Source of the DNA: Bolinopsis microptera
Lineage: Eukaryota > Ctenophora > Tentaculata > Lobata > Bolinopsidae
Assembly (NCBI RefSeq): GCF_026151205.1
Contig: NC_087076.1
Coordinates: 14,741,675 to 14,805,674 of the forward strand
Length of the DNA: 64,000 nucleotides
Direction: 5' to 3'
Positions 11,328 to 24,600 of this stretch are shown one piece after another. The notes below the pieces were generated by a model. That model was not told where the DNA came from, ran no database searches, and worked only from the letters and a program-made list of their open reading frames with translations. The first letter of the stretch is position 1, and each line of letters begins with the position of its first letter. The translations under genes were made by a program, and so were the position numbers.

Positions 11328-11990
11328 ATTGGGGACTGTAGTCAGTGTAATAAGCGCCAAGCGCGAGCACAGAACTTTTTTTCTCCGATTTCGATAAATT
11401 TGTCTAAAAATGTGAATAAAATAAATTCACCGTGTAGCAATTTTCGCTAAAAATGCTACACGGCGCTTGTTCGCCACGCGTGCTTTTTTCGCGCAAATTT
11501 TTAGTTTTTGGCTTGATTCACGATGTCAATCCTTCGCACTCGCAGCTCGGTGAGGCACAGTGGTGCATCTCGCCGATCTACCGAAGTGGTTGCGAGAAGC
11601 ATTATTTGATGCGCGCGCGACCCAGTAGTGCATCGCGCTACAAAACACAAGGGTCCCCCCTCGTGTGAAATTTTTGTGCTTCAAATATTACAATTTCGGT
11701 ACTAAAAGTTGCATCTGACTAAGCTCATTACGATCCTGTATGAACAATGAATTATTTCAAAATATTCAATATGTTAGGAGTTATAGGCATTTTAAGCAAT
11801 AAATTACCCATTTTTCGTCCTTTGTACACTCTTGCGATGCACAAAAGGCCCACATACAGCTCGACGTTATCGTGCTACACGGTGAATTTTCATTATTCAC
11901 ACTTAGAGGCAACTTTTGGTACCAAATTTATCAAAATCAGAGACAAAAAATTCTGTGCCAGCTCATGGCGCTTATTACATAGACTACTGG
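11328..11990. repeat. Foldback-like element with about 110-bp inverted arms
   Basis: The left arm (about 11328-11440: 'gtagtcagtgtaataagcgcc...aattcaccgtgtagca') matches the reverse complement of 11873-11990 with scattered mismatches. An inner 10-bp hairpin (11430-11439 with 11454-11463) repeats the arm tip. The centre (11460-11870) contains the 'cacgatgtcaatcc...gcagctcgg' motif shared with 350-410. No target duplication was recognised and no gene is present. Confidence 0.6.
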
Positions 11991-12204
11991 TTCTATAAAC
12001 AAACAAATCTGTAAATTTGATAATTTAGCTATTTAATTTGTATCTATTACACCAAACAAGTTTCACTTTCTCTGGCTAAATAAAAGGTTGTATCACCAAT
12101 CACCAATCACGTCGTGACCCCAATTGTAATTGTCGTTTCACTAAGTCCCCTATATACTTATAGTATCGTGTCCACGATACACAATACAGCCGTCTACAAC
12201 GTAT

Positions 12205-12300
12205 GACAAGGCAAGATATCGGCGAAAAACAGTCTCTGTCACGTGATATGACCCCGATAGGACCATGTAAGGAAGTTGGTCCAATTTCTCGTTAGGGTTT
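12205..12300 (+). repeat. Dispersed repeat shared with 40112-40195
   Basis: 'gatatcggcgaaaaacagtctc', 'cacgtgatatgaccc' and 'ccaatttctcgttagggtt' recur in order at 40112-40195 with substitutions and small indels. Function unknown. The region 11991-12595 otherwise shows nothing recognisable. Confidence 0.55.
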
Positions 12301-12595
12301 TTGATCGATAACCCTGAAACTTTCAGGATATATTCTAGAAGAGGTCACTTTTAGGGCAGTGACCGAACCTGCCCATTTTCCCACGGTTTGTCGACTTTTG
12401 TCACATATTGTCAAATCTAGTCACATCTTGTCGTAAAACTGTCATGACATTGGGCACTCTCGGTTCCTGCCCCAAGAGGTTGCCTGGACTGTGGACAGAA
12501 TTTCCGAATTTCGAAATGAGCCTTAACATTTTATATCAGATTTTCAAAATCTTGAAACTCGGTCATAAATAATGTCAATAGCTGACCATTTTTAG

Positions 12596-15429
12596 ATGTT
12601 TTTAATGGTCCGTTCGAGTAATGTCAGCGGTGGAGACGGTGGTGACGCCAACTCCAACATATTTAACCCGAAGAAGAAATCATTTGTATCAACAACCATT
12701 GTATTAATGATCAGCTTCGCCACATTTAACATCCGTGGGCTCGGTGTTCAGCAAGATGATAGCCTACATAGTAAACGTGAGTTACTAGGATTAGACTGTG
12801 AAAAGTACAATGTCGACATCTGCGCTCTGCAGGAAACTAAAGTCACCGAATCAGACAGCCTTGTTTTGCGCAACGGTTTTAACTTGTTTCTGTTCGAGCA
12901 GTTGGAAAGTCGCCATGGAGGCTTGGGTTTTATAATCAGTCCTCGCATGATGAACTATGTGGTTTGCTGGAAGTTGATACATGTTTCGTATCCAAATATC
13001 AGAGATATTCCGCCTTCGGCGGCGCGCGAAAAGTGGCATGCAACGTATGTCAAGCTGGAAGTACATCAGTGACCGGGTATGCTATGTCGATATTTGCATC
13101 CCCTCACGTAGCGGTACACCCCTACGTTGCAGGGTGATCAATGCCTACTGTCCACATCAGGGGCTAGTCCGTAAAAATCCAGTTGTTTTGGATAACTTTT
13201 ATGGGCAGCTAAGAGAGGCTAAGAATGTACCCTCTAATGTGGAGTTGCAATTTCTGGGTGACTTTAATTCAAAACTGGGTAAATTATCCCCTTCTGATAT
13301 TGAACAGGGTTTTGGTAGATATATGGGGAAATACGGAATGGGAGTAAGGAACGAAAATGGTTCTAGATTACTGGATTTTATCTCAGAAAATAATCTGTTT
13401 GCTGTGAACACTAGTTTTATACAACCTAGCAGACGTGTTACATCATTTACTGGTTGGCGGAAGGATTGGTCGGCTGGTCGGTACAGTAAGAAGACACTGC
13501 CTGTATACTCTCAAATAGATTACATACTATGCCGAAATAGATCTAAGTGTCTTTTGACTCAATCAAGAACTTATGCTGGTACTAAAACATTTTCAGATCA
13601 TAGACTTGTCATTGCTCGCATCAATTTCAGCAACATTCATCTTTGTTTCAAACCTAAACAACGTCGTGTTCCTTCTTATAATATATCAGAACTTGTAAGC
13701 AACAAAGATATGCAACATAAATATCACTTGGCCCTTGAAGGCAAGTTCTCAAATTTTGTGACCAGCAACGATCCAAATGCCGACCTTCAATTTTCAAAAT
13801 CTTATGTCTCATATTCATGATGCTGCCAATGTTTCCATCGGCCCAAAACCTAAAGCTCGCTTGAAACATCACAGCAGTGATGACACTCTCAAAGAGCTTG
13901 TTGAAAAGCGTCACGATCTCCGACAGCTACTTAACAATAATCAATCTCTTGATCGAACTACATTGAGGTCATCCATCAACCACCTCACTAATAGTATCCA
14001 GAAAAGATTAGTTGAAGTGAGGTCTGCTCAAGCTGATCAGACCTATAGTGATATTACTAACACAAACGATTCAAGGAAAATGTTTGAAGCCAAAAAAACC
14101 TATTGGTCCTCTGAAGAATTTACGTCCACTCACCTTGTCCAATGCAGCCAGAAAAATTCTGTCTATGGCTACTCTTAAAAGGATAGAAGAAAAAGTGAAC
14201 GCCTTCACTGGTCCATGGCAGTGCGCATATAAACGCGCTCGTTCTTGTGCTGATATTTATTATATATATTAATTGTTTGGTGTCAGCGAGTTCTACTGTC
14301 AGTTGTCCAAAGAAAGAAATGGGAGTATCATCGCATGGGCATTGATATGTCTAGTGCATTTGACACGATCAAACGCACTACGATTCTTGAACTCCTGAAA
14401 CTGTGTGGCTGTACTGAGGATGAGCTGAGGATTGTCCGGTTGTTGTTGTCCAACACAAAGCTACGGATGAAGGTAAATGGAGTTCTTTCAGCCGAGTTTT
14501 TAAGTCTCCTTGGAGCTTTCCAAGGTGACTGTCTATCCGGCTGTATGTTCACCCTTGTCTTGGCTGGTGCTTTGAATGAACTTAGATGGACTATAACAAT
14601 CAGTTTAGATAGGCCGATCCCCCCGATTACTATTGCTGGCCTTCCACTTGACACTGAATATGCTGATGATGTTGACTTCAATGATGAAGAGGAAGACAAC
14701 TTGAGAGCTATTTTGCCCCCGGCAACAGCTATACTCGAGAAATGGAACCTCTTTGTCAATGAAGACAAAACGGACTTCACTCATGTTTATTTAGCTAGTA
14801 CGGGTGAAGTCGACAGTGATGGAAAATTAGTGTCGGGGAATGAAGCATGGAGGAAAAGTATCACTCTAGGGTCCGTCTTGTGTAGCAAAGCTGATATTCA
14901 GCGTCGCATAAACCTGGGATATGCTGCCTTTAACAATTACAAGAAGGCCTGGAGTGATAAACTGCCCCTAAACAAACGTCTAATACTGTATAATGCTTTA
15001 GTCGTATCGGTTCTTATGTACAACTCATCCTGTTGGGCCGTCCCCAAAATATTCCTTGAAAAACTAGATGTTGTTCACCGCAGACATCTTCGCACTATTT
15101 TGAATATAAAGTACCCAGGAGTCATCTCCAACAAAAACTTGTATAAACGCTGCAATGCTGAACCATTGTCAGAAAAAGTGGCCCGTAGTCGGTGGAGAAT
15201 GTTAGGACATGTTTTGCGGGGTCCTATTGACGGACCAGCGTTTTCTTCCCTCATTTTTGCCATCAATACACTGGACTTACCAGGGAGAAGAGGAAGACCC
15301 CAAAGCAATCTATTCTCGCTGATTGTGCATGATTTATGTAAAAGAAATCTTTATTTAAATAGTATCTTTGACCTGCATTATCTTCGTAATTTGAGTTATG
15401 AAAAGAGATATTGGCGGAAATTGCAATGA
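12596..15429 (+). pseudogene. Degenerate non-LTR retrotransposon (endonuclease and reverse transcriptase)
   Basis: Conceptual reading passes through five frame segments: 12596-12973, 13054-13820, 13777 to about 14090, about 14060-14272, and 14285-15429. The first has an APE-type endonuclease start (FATFNIRGL, ALQETK), the second GDFN-type (LGDFNSK) and SDHR motifs. The RT part keeps GIDMSSAFDTI and EYADDVDF, with the unusual GAFQGDCLSG in place of GVPQG. The first frame break is the 88-bp MITE insertion at 12974-13061. A second lies near 13790. At about 14085 an internal deletion joins 'RKMFEA' to 'KPKKPIGPLKN', removing the front of the RT domain. A short TA-rich insertion breaks the frame at 14255-14280. 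The element is dead. Related proteins are remembered from cnidarian gene models; clade not assigned. Confidence 0.85.
12974..13053 (+). mobile_element. 80-bp MITE, copy 2, inserted in the LINE endonuclease
   Basis: This is the same family as 1053-1152. It is flanked by GCTGGAAG at 12966-12973 and 13054-13061, a perfect 8-bp duplication. Removing the element plus one duplication restores the LINE reading frame (..VVCWK|YISDRV..), independent proof of insertion. Compared with copy 1 it lacks 9 bp of T-rich sequence and one arm of the second hairpin. The hairpin at 13010-13022 (CCGCC-TTC-GGCGG) is kept. Confidence 0.88.
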
Positions 15430-17204
15430 AGTTTTTAATTTTTAGTTTTTGTTTTAGGGAAAGATTAGACTTGGGCGTTGTTTTTTAAACTATCCCTTGT
15501 TTAGAACTTTGATTTAATAATATAGCTGACTATGATATATAATTTTTGAGAAGGGCGGCTCTTTTGAGCAGATACTTAACATCAATTCGAAGAAGTATTA
15601 GAAATAAAACTCTAAAAATTGCAGCAAATTTTATTAAAAATGTGCACACGTAAGGTAGTTGGCTTAAAAACATACATTGTGTTACTTAACGGTCAAACAT
15701 ACAGTTACCTTCACTATTGTTAACAAGATAAATATAATGAAAACTGAAACTTGTCAGAACTGGACGATTCTGCGGCATGCATTTCCTGAAGTGTCCAAAT
15801 TATATGAAGTCTACTAATCGAGTTTTAAGTTACTCTTCTGGTGTTGTGTGTAATGAATTGTGATGGGTGAAAATTGTGAATCAAAATACTAGAAAGGGTG
15901 TAGTTTGGCATGTTACTTCTGAATAAATCTGATGCTACAAACAGTCACATGCCTTCTTACTGTAACATTTAAAAGTTTTAAAAAGAGCAACGTTATGTGT
16001 ATTCTCATATTATAAGCAACTTAACAGCAAAACAAGACATATTTTGACAAATCCTCTTTACAAGATCCCAGCTGCAGATTCCCTTTGATTCTAGACCGCC
16101 ACATTTCACCTCTACCGCAAGGAATCTAAATCTATCGAAAGCTAAGTCAATTGGAGGCATTCTTTCCGCGCAGCTCAACTGTATAAAAACCTGAACAGTC
16201 AGCTGTACCACCTTAGAATTCGTTTGGAATCTGCAGTTGGAGTAAAAATGTCAGAAATCTCTGGCAAATGTGAAGTTTCGAATTCAGAGGTAATTTTGAC
16301 GAATTTTAACAACTTCCGAACAATTTTAAATTACGAAACTAACTCCAAAACATCAAAAATTCAGACGAAAGACGTAAATATTATAAACATATACCATATA
16401 TTATATTGTTATCAATACTTGTCGTTGAGATGTGTTCATTAGTCCTGGAGTGGTGTATAAACACATTCAATGTACACAATAATGAGCTTGCTGAACGTAC
16501 TTAGTATACTGAAACTAAAAACCATATTAACTGCATACACTTAATCTTCTACAAAGTGATAATAGAGCTTAAAAACAATAAATCGTAGCTAAAAAGACAT
16601 GATATAATAACTCTTCAAAAATTGTTTGCCTTTACTTAATTAACCGAAAGTCTTGCTCACTTTGACACCATAGCATTATTATCTGTTATACTCATTCAAT
16701 ACTTGCATGTCAAATAATTGTTAAATTCAAATAGTCGACTGTGCCAGGTCTTTTTAAAACAAGTAATTAAGTTATTAAGTTCCACGAAAAAGCATTAGTG
16801 TCACATTAAAAAAGTACCAATATTCCTGGGGGGGGAGCAACGTGAAGCTTACAGACCATCCCGACTGTGCTAGACTCTACTCTAGTATATTCTGTTTTAC
16901 CAGCTAAATTTAATTTCTAATAGTTGGGCCGGCCAGATAGGTGGAAGATTCGCCGAAAGTGCTAATCACATCTTGAAACTTTAGAGCTTAAATACATTAG
17001 TATTACATGCTATTTGAGGCCTTGAATATGTACGTGTTGAATTAATTCATCCGTCTGAACTTTAAATAGAGGATTGTCGACGTTGCTCCCCCACGAGATC
17101 TTCTAAAAATAGCAGCAAGTTATCGCTAGCTAAAATCTACTTATTGTATTACTATGAAAGGAATAATCACTGATAGGTTTTAACAAAAGACGAATTAGAA
17201 TCAT
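15430..17204. other. AT-rich intergenic DNA, nothing recognised
   Basis: This begins with the LINE 3' tail (T-rich to about 15520). The rest shows only short chance frames and no splice-consistent exon. A G8 run occurs at 16831-16838. A possible promoter-like context around 16180-16250 is not supported by any protein. Confidence 0.5.
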
Positions 17205-18255
17205 ACGTCGCTTCACGTTACTTTGGTCAACCCCACTGTCAACCGTTTTGTGCCTGTGATAATAAGAATCGAGATACCCAATATTTTAAACATCGACAAA
17301 TAGTAGAATTTTAATAAAAATTTTAAACTTAACAATTGATTCTAAATCGTTGTTCAACATATCAACTTAAAAAACATGCATTAGGAGAATCGCTAAATAA
17401 TAAATACTAAAATCGTACACTAAAATTAATATTATATGGTATCGCTCAAAATGTATGCAAACTTAGCGACATCATCAACAATAATGTAAATTACTCCTGG
17501 TACTAAATCACCTCAAATACAGAAATTCTAAAATAATACTTAATCGAGTAACATGTATTTGAAAATCTCAACCTTCGGTTTTCAATGCGTTCAGAAAATG
17601 TCAGTTGGCCTTTTAAAATTAAAACGACAAGGGGCGTGAAGAGTTACAATTTGAACCAAAGCAAAATAACTTAAACTGGAAATACTGGATACTTGAGGCT
17701 GACCAGCTATTGACAAAATAGTAGTCTTTTAGTCCGAGTGTTAGAAACAGCGCAGAGCCCCGGTAAAAAACAAAGCTAAAAATGTAGAAAACATACGCGA
17801 CTTCAGCCGTTACTTTAGGTTCAAACCCGCACTTTCAACCGTTGTGCACTGTGATAAATAAGAATCGAGATACCCTAATATTTTAAAACATCCGACAAAA
17901 ATAGGTAGAATATATTTAATAAAAATTTTAAAACTACAAAACAATTGATTCTAAACGTTTTCAAACATAGTTCCAACTTTAAAAACATGCATTAGAGAGA
18001 AATACCAGTACTAAATAATAAATACTAAATTCGTTACACTAAAATTAATATTATTATTGGTATCGCTCAAAATGTATGCGAAACTTAAGCGACATCAGTC
18101 AACACAAATAATGTAAATTTACTCCTGGTACTAAATCCACCGTCAAAACAAATTCTTAAAAATAATACTTAATTCGATAACATTGTTTTGAAAATACCTC
18201 AACTCCTTTCCGGTTTTCAATGCGTCGAAAATGTCAGTATTGGACCTTTTTAAAA
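17205..18255. repeat. Two tandem copies of a 440-bp segment differing mainly by indels
   Basis: 17205-17640 and 17805-18255 align along their length (for example 'gataagaatcgagatacc', 'tcgctcaaaatgtatgc', 'actcctggtactaaatc', 'cggttttcaatgcgt'). Differences are dominated by one-base gains or losses, many in homopolymers. The segment lies downstream of the MEIOC-like stop codon, perhaps in its 3' UTR. It may be a genuine duplication or an assembly error with one unpolished copy. Confidence 0.7.
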
Positions 18256-18647
18256 ATTAAAAGCGGAAAGGAGGTGCGTAGGAAGGAAAGTATACATATG
18301 TTAACCATAAATTCAACAATAACTTAAACTGGAACATTACTTGATATACTTATTCATAAACTTTATATCCATATATTCAAACAATGAGAGCAGTAAACGC
18401 GACAAAATTCTACGAAAGTTTTTTTCTAAATATATCGTTTCACCTGTTAACAACATAATCAGCCAAAAACACAGAGATCTACAGAAGTCACGTCAACTTC
18501 CGTGTATGTAAGTTTCATGAAACAATCAATTGTGTGCAGATTGTGAATAACAGGCAAGCATTAACAACTTGTGTACAGTTATATTAGGTTAATGTGTGAA
18601 AGGAGAGTCGAAGTAGTGAGGTACAAGGGATGAGGTAGGGTGTAGTT

Positions 18648-21600
18648 CTAGTTGGTCTTTTCCTGTTGTAGCACAGTAACCATCATGAATAGGTTGGAGC
18701 GTACGGTCTTGGTGTGCTTTGAGTAGAGTTCCAATGTCTGAATCAGCTTTCGAACTGTGATGAGAAGAAAATTAGCTCCAGTCACATATTCTGTTGTTTA
18801 AAACATGGGAAATATCCAAAAATATAAGATTGAATACGGGAAATGGTGCTGCGTTTTTGTAAGTTATTTGTCAACACATACAACTAAAAACGTCAGAATA
18901 ACTTTAGGACGTGACTTACTTGTCTCTTCATTGCATAGTCCGTGGACTGGGTGAATCTGTCTTCTTAAATCTAGCATCTCCCTGCATATCTCATCCAACA
19001 TCGCAACGAACTTTTTAATCGTGGTCCTCATTATTATTCCACTCTGTGAGACTTTCTCAACGTTGTCAACAAAAGCAACAATCTGGGGGAGATATTGTCA
19101 GTTTGCAGTGAAAATACGGCAAAAGGAAAGTAAACGACGTCACTATCAAGGGATATCTCAGAGCAGAATCAGTGTAGCAGTAGAAAAAGCGGAAAGTAAC
19201 TTTGAGATATTTCATGGCATATATTCATTATTCATGACGTCAGCAAATTTTGATTAGAGATTGTTCATCGGGACAGGGGTTTTCTATTTTAGTACGATAG
19301 GTGACCGGACCGGAAGTTAAGGGCATCTTAGCCTTCTCGACGTAAATCACAATAGAACCGGATGGGTATATAATATATATGTGCAGAAATTAAGATAAAA
19401 AGTATTACGTAACAGGCGAAAGATACCCTACGCCGCCAGGGAACTAGACAGAAAAATGAACTAGTGTCTGTTCTCACACAACTGGCACTTACCATGGCGT
19501 GCGTAGACTCTGTATTCTGAATCAGCAGATCCAGCTTAAATGGGGACTTGTGTTTGGGCTGGACTGGTACAGGCTTCACAAAATCTTTGAACAGTGCGGA
19601 AACCTCGAATTCGTACTGAAAATTATATCGGTTAGCAAATGTCAGGAGGCAGGAGTGTTGACATCACAATGATAAGACTAATGGAGTGTTAAATATAAAT
19701 TTTAAACCAACTCCTCAAATGAGTATGACTGCATCACAAATGATAGCAGAGCTGAGACCAATACATTTGTTACATGCTTGGATGGATAAGCTGATTGAAG
19801 CACAACTAATAGAACATGATTAGTATATGAGGCAACACCTGCTATTGATTGGAAACTATAGTATAGTTAATTAACACTTACTCCACTAACGGATAAAGAG
19901 AAAATAGAACAGATGCAGTAGCACGTGTGCGCGCAGGGTGCCGCGCGCAAATAATGTAAGCAGTACTGTACTCACAATACAATGCGATGAACAAAAAAGC
20001 GCAATTTTTCCAACAAAGAGAACAATAGCAAAATCACGGAGCTTGTAACGCGATTGCTGTAGAACACACAACATGATATCTCATGTCAGAGCTATTCTAA
20101 GACTTCATGAAGTCTATAAAATAACGTAATCGTAACTAACGGGATAGCTTCGGAGTAATAGCAGTCTTATCATGGCATGTTCGGGCAACATATAAACTAG
20201 CAGTTCTTACCTTTTTCTGTTCTCTGCTGAGTTGGAGGAGTTGACTCCAGCAGGTTTCAATTGTGGTGAGCAATATTTTACTGTCGGGAGAGATCTGAAA
20301 GAAAACACAAGATTAAACCCATATCCCTGACAGTTACCTTCTTCAGCTAGTCTTTATCTAATAATTAGTATAATGCTTCTTTAAACAAAACAAGATGAGA
20401 TAATTTTGGCAGTGAAGCAGTACTTAATCTATTTAGCCAGAATCTCATAATTAGATCCGCCCTCATGAAATTGCGTGGTACTGATATAACTGCCCCTTTG
20501 GGAAGGCTCATGCTATCACTGCCTATTATGATTCAAGTCTAGGAGGCCAGGACAGCCAGTATTTATGTAAAAGCAGACATGATTTATGGAGATGCTAGAG
20601 TTTTTAATCGTTATGGAAAATACAAATCATGATGGAAAAACTGAGATTACATTGGTAGCCAACAGACTTGTCAGTGATAAGTATATCTGGTTAAAATGTA
20701 ACCTGTGGTTGTTGAGTGGGTAAGGGACACTCCATCTGATTGTTGAAAGAGAGAGGCAGTTTCTTGTGATGGTTAAGGGAGATGACATTGGGTGCCGCAC
20801 TCGGGTACAACTTGTTGGGGGAAGAGGGAAAACACCTGAAATTTGAGAACAGTGTCAGTATCATTAATTAATTAAGGTACTTTTCATAACTGGAGGGAGC
20901 TAAAATCTTGGCTCGGGCGATTGATTTTGCGACAAGTGAGGAGCTGTGAATGTGTCATGTCTCTTCTTTCAGGAGGTTTATTGTAAGAGTTGAGAGGTGA
21001 CAAACAACAAATGTTTGTTTTGACACGTGACGCAAATTTTCGTACATGCAAGTCGCTGTCACGTGTCAGAACAAAATAAGTATATCGTACGTATATAGTA
21101 CGGCACTTCAAGTATAATTAAAAGGTCCATTAAAAATTGCAGCACCTAGATGTCCCACGGGTGCAGTTAAATGACTGCAAGGAATTGCTCCAATGATCAC
21201 GCCGCTTCTAACACCTAACTACGGTGCACAAGCAAAGCTACGGCTTGTAGGGCGAGGTGTTAGAATGAGCATGTGGACCGTTCCTGCATGACACATCATT
21301 TGACCAAAAGAGCGCACAACTCCTTTACACATAAATCCGTATGATATCAAGGTAGTCTCTCTCTCGCCCTTTGAGGATAAAGTAACGCGGGAGAAGACGC
21401 ACTTTGATACAGGGTTTAACTACTATCACCGAGATAATGTGTAAAGTTCTGGACCACACCTTTTAGTCTGAGTAGCGTATCACCGCGATTGTTTTTCAAG
21501 CAACCTAATTTACTTTGACCCGTAAATATATTGATGATCTCTTGGTGATCGGTTGAAAGTTCAAATTACAGCTATGATCTGGTAATAGGAAAACCTTGGG

Positions 21601-24600
21601 AGGTTTTGGAAGTAAGGTCTGGTAATGTAATTTAAATGCAATGGCTACCTAATGATTGCGGTGCACGAGGATTTGATTAAATTTGTCGAGTACAGGTATA
21701 TATAAAATATATAATGGTGTGTCCGAATCAGGATTCATTATCTTATACACGTGATCCGAGACATAACATGACTGTTACATTATAGTGTAGTATTGACCTG
21801 ATTGACAGATTGAAATAACACCTTGCGTTACATAAATCAACCAATCAGAGCTCAGTATCGCGACCATGTCAGCCAATAGGAGGCCAGGAACAATATCACG
21901 TGATTTATCAGTCAAGGTGGGTGGTCACTCCTATCAGCTCTATCCGTGCATTTCAGTCACGTTCCAATGATCACTCGTAAAATCATGTGCTCGACACATT
22001 TAAACGTGACACTAATGACCAAATACTGAACTAAAAGGGTAAAAACTGTGCCACCCTCGTAAACCCAATTAAGAAAAAAAAACTTGAAGATCTTCGGACC
22101 GGGCTTCACTTCAAGGCGACTTAACAGTTAACATGTAATTTATACCACCGCAAAATATACCGTGTCTTCCCGTGAGCATGGCTTTGTGTTAATCGATATC
22201 TAAAATTCGATTAATCCCAAAATGTAACAGAATGTTCGTTTGAGAAGATTTCTCAACCTTTTACATATATAGGCATTATCTAATGACATTGAACGTTTCA
22301 AATTTTAAAGGTCTAGACTTAGATTTCAATGAGAGATGTAAGACAGAGGTAATAGGTTACCTGTTATCGTTGACATTCATAAAGCTCTGTTCTGCGAACT
22401 TTCTCCTCAGCAGACTCTGCTGAAGGACCTCCGCTGGGAGTCCTCTGTTCTGCTGCATCATTCCATTCATTCCACTAGAGACACGGTTCCCTCCGAAATT
22501 AGGGCTGTTCCCGAACCCGTTGAAGCCATTACCACCGTGATTTCCCATACCTCCCATGTTTCCCATTCCTCCCATGTTGTTCATGCCACCCATGTTGTTC
22601 ATGCCACCCATGTTGGTGGAGTGGTTGGTAATAGAACCGTGGTTTCCCATCGGACTATTGTTGGTCATGGCTCCCATGTTACCCATGGGACCAGTGTGGT
22701 TGTTGTTGTTGTTGAACTGTTGGTTGAAGTTGGAGGGAGAGAAGTGAGACTGAGGGGGGTTGGGAGCGGTGTTGTTATTGTGAGTAGGGACCGGGTTAAC
22801 AGTGTTTTTCTGATGGAGGCTAGTAGGCCAACCTCCATTAGTTGGCTGGGCCGGCAGCTGAGAAGCGGGCAGCTGGGAACCAGGAGCTAACTGCTTTCCT
22901 CCCCACTGCATGAACGCAGAATCTGAAAATAAAGTTGATTATTAGGTTGAAATGTTACGTAACCCGCCGGAACAAACACAGTTCCAGACAAATTATAATT
23001 CTACAGCCGATTTTAAACTACATAGGAGTAATAATAAGGGGTGGGGTAAGAGGCCTGGTCTGAAGCTTACAAAACGCCCGAGGCTCCTACTTGACAATAT
23101 AATGCTAATGTGCATGAAGAGATTCCCGTTCACCAGCTTCGTGAATATTAATATCTTTTAACTACAGTTGAGCGTGTCTAGAATGGATATGTCTGCTGGA
23201 GTCGAGGTATCTCTTAGACATCAGACTTTTCTAGGGTTGAGTACTGAGTTCGAGTAGGGGTTATTTTTACACTTGGATATTTTTACACTTTGGAGTTGAA
23301 ATTAGATTTTAGGGTTAGAGTAATGGCGGGATTTGAGTGTGAGCGTCGAGATAAAATTTCAGGAGTTAGTGATAACTTAAAACCACTATTTACTTGAGAT
23401 GATTAGAGGACCCTTTATCATAACCAAGTTCAAATGATTGTAATCTCTGATTTACTTCCATGAGGTCAGGGTGAAGTTTATTGACAATAGCCCGGAATAG
23501 AATTTAGACAAGTTTGAATTAGAATTACAGTTGGTAACATAATAACGCCACTAAATTCCAGCTACAGTCTCAAGTTTTAAAAAAGATATTCGAAATTTGG
23601 GAGTGAGTAGAACATTTAAAATGGTCCGTGTGGAGAAGTGTTGGTTGAAAAAAGAAACGATGTTACACAGCTAGAACGTACCTGTTGTCTCATCAGAAAA
23701 GGCAGAAAGAGGCGAGGAGAGGGTCTCTGAGTAAGAGCACTGGTACTCGTTGGACCACACTATTCCTGAATCACTAGACCTGAAATAGCCATCTGTTATT
23801 TTTGGTAATTATCAAGAAGTTTATTATTATAACTTAATTAGTAATAATGTTGTTTGTTATTAACATATTATGCAGAAGTTGATGACTAAATGACTTGTTA
23901 ATCTTGTATATTACTGGCATATTACATCTCTCAATCTGGAAAGAAGTGTAAATTTTAAAACGTCACATTTTTCATGGAGGGTTTGACCGTTGGGAGCGGT
24001 ATAAAAAAAAAAAAATTTTTCATGGAGGAGACGGAGGAGGTGTTACATGTAGTAAACCAGATGAGTGAGCGCCCTCAATAAATCGACAGTAACCGGAAAA
24101 TAATTAGGCAAATTCCTGATTTTCACCACCGGACACCGAGACTCTTTGACACACAGCCAATAACAACCGACCACCTTTGTGGAAATGATCTAAGAGACAG
24201 AAGAAGCGACCGTACACTTATATCCAAATTATCAATCATTCTACACCTCTAATAAATGTGTGAACTCTAACTTTCACACGGAATTTAAGTAGATGGTCCT
24301 CTTGAGACCAGTGTTTGCCTGGCAGAGATTAAGACTTTGGTGGGGGGTTGCAAGGTTAAAGAATTAGAAAGATTCAACCCTCAAGTTACTTCAACTGTAG
24401 CCAGATAGCTTGGCGCTCTTTTAAGGTATAATGATGGCGAGACTATAGGGTACATTGAAAATTAGACCGGTTGTATATTAATTAAAGCCGATGCAGCAGG
24501 ACGCCCCACGAAGACTTACTAGAGATTCCTGGCCCCTAATATTATATAATTTATCATCTAATTTCCTGCACAGATTAACCTGTACAAGACCCAGCCGACT

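Noticed and set aside
22537-22890. 117-codon plus-strand frame
   Set aside because: Antisense shadow of the Met/Asn/Gly repeat in the MEIOC-like exon at 22361-22922.
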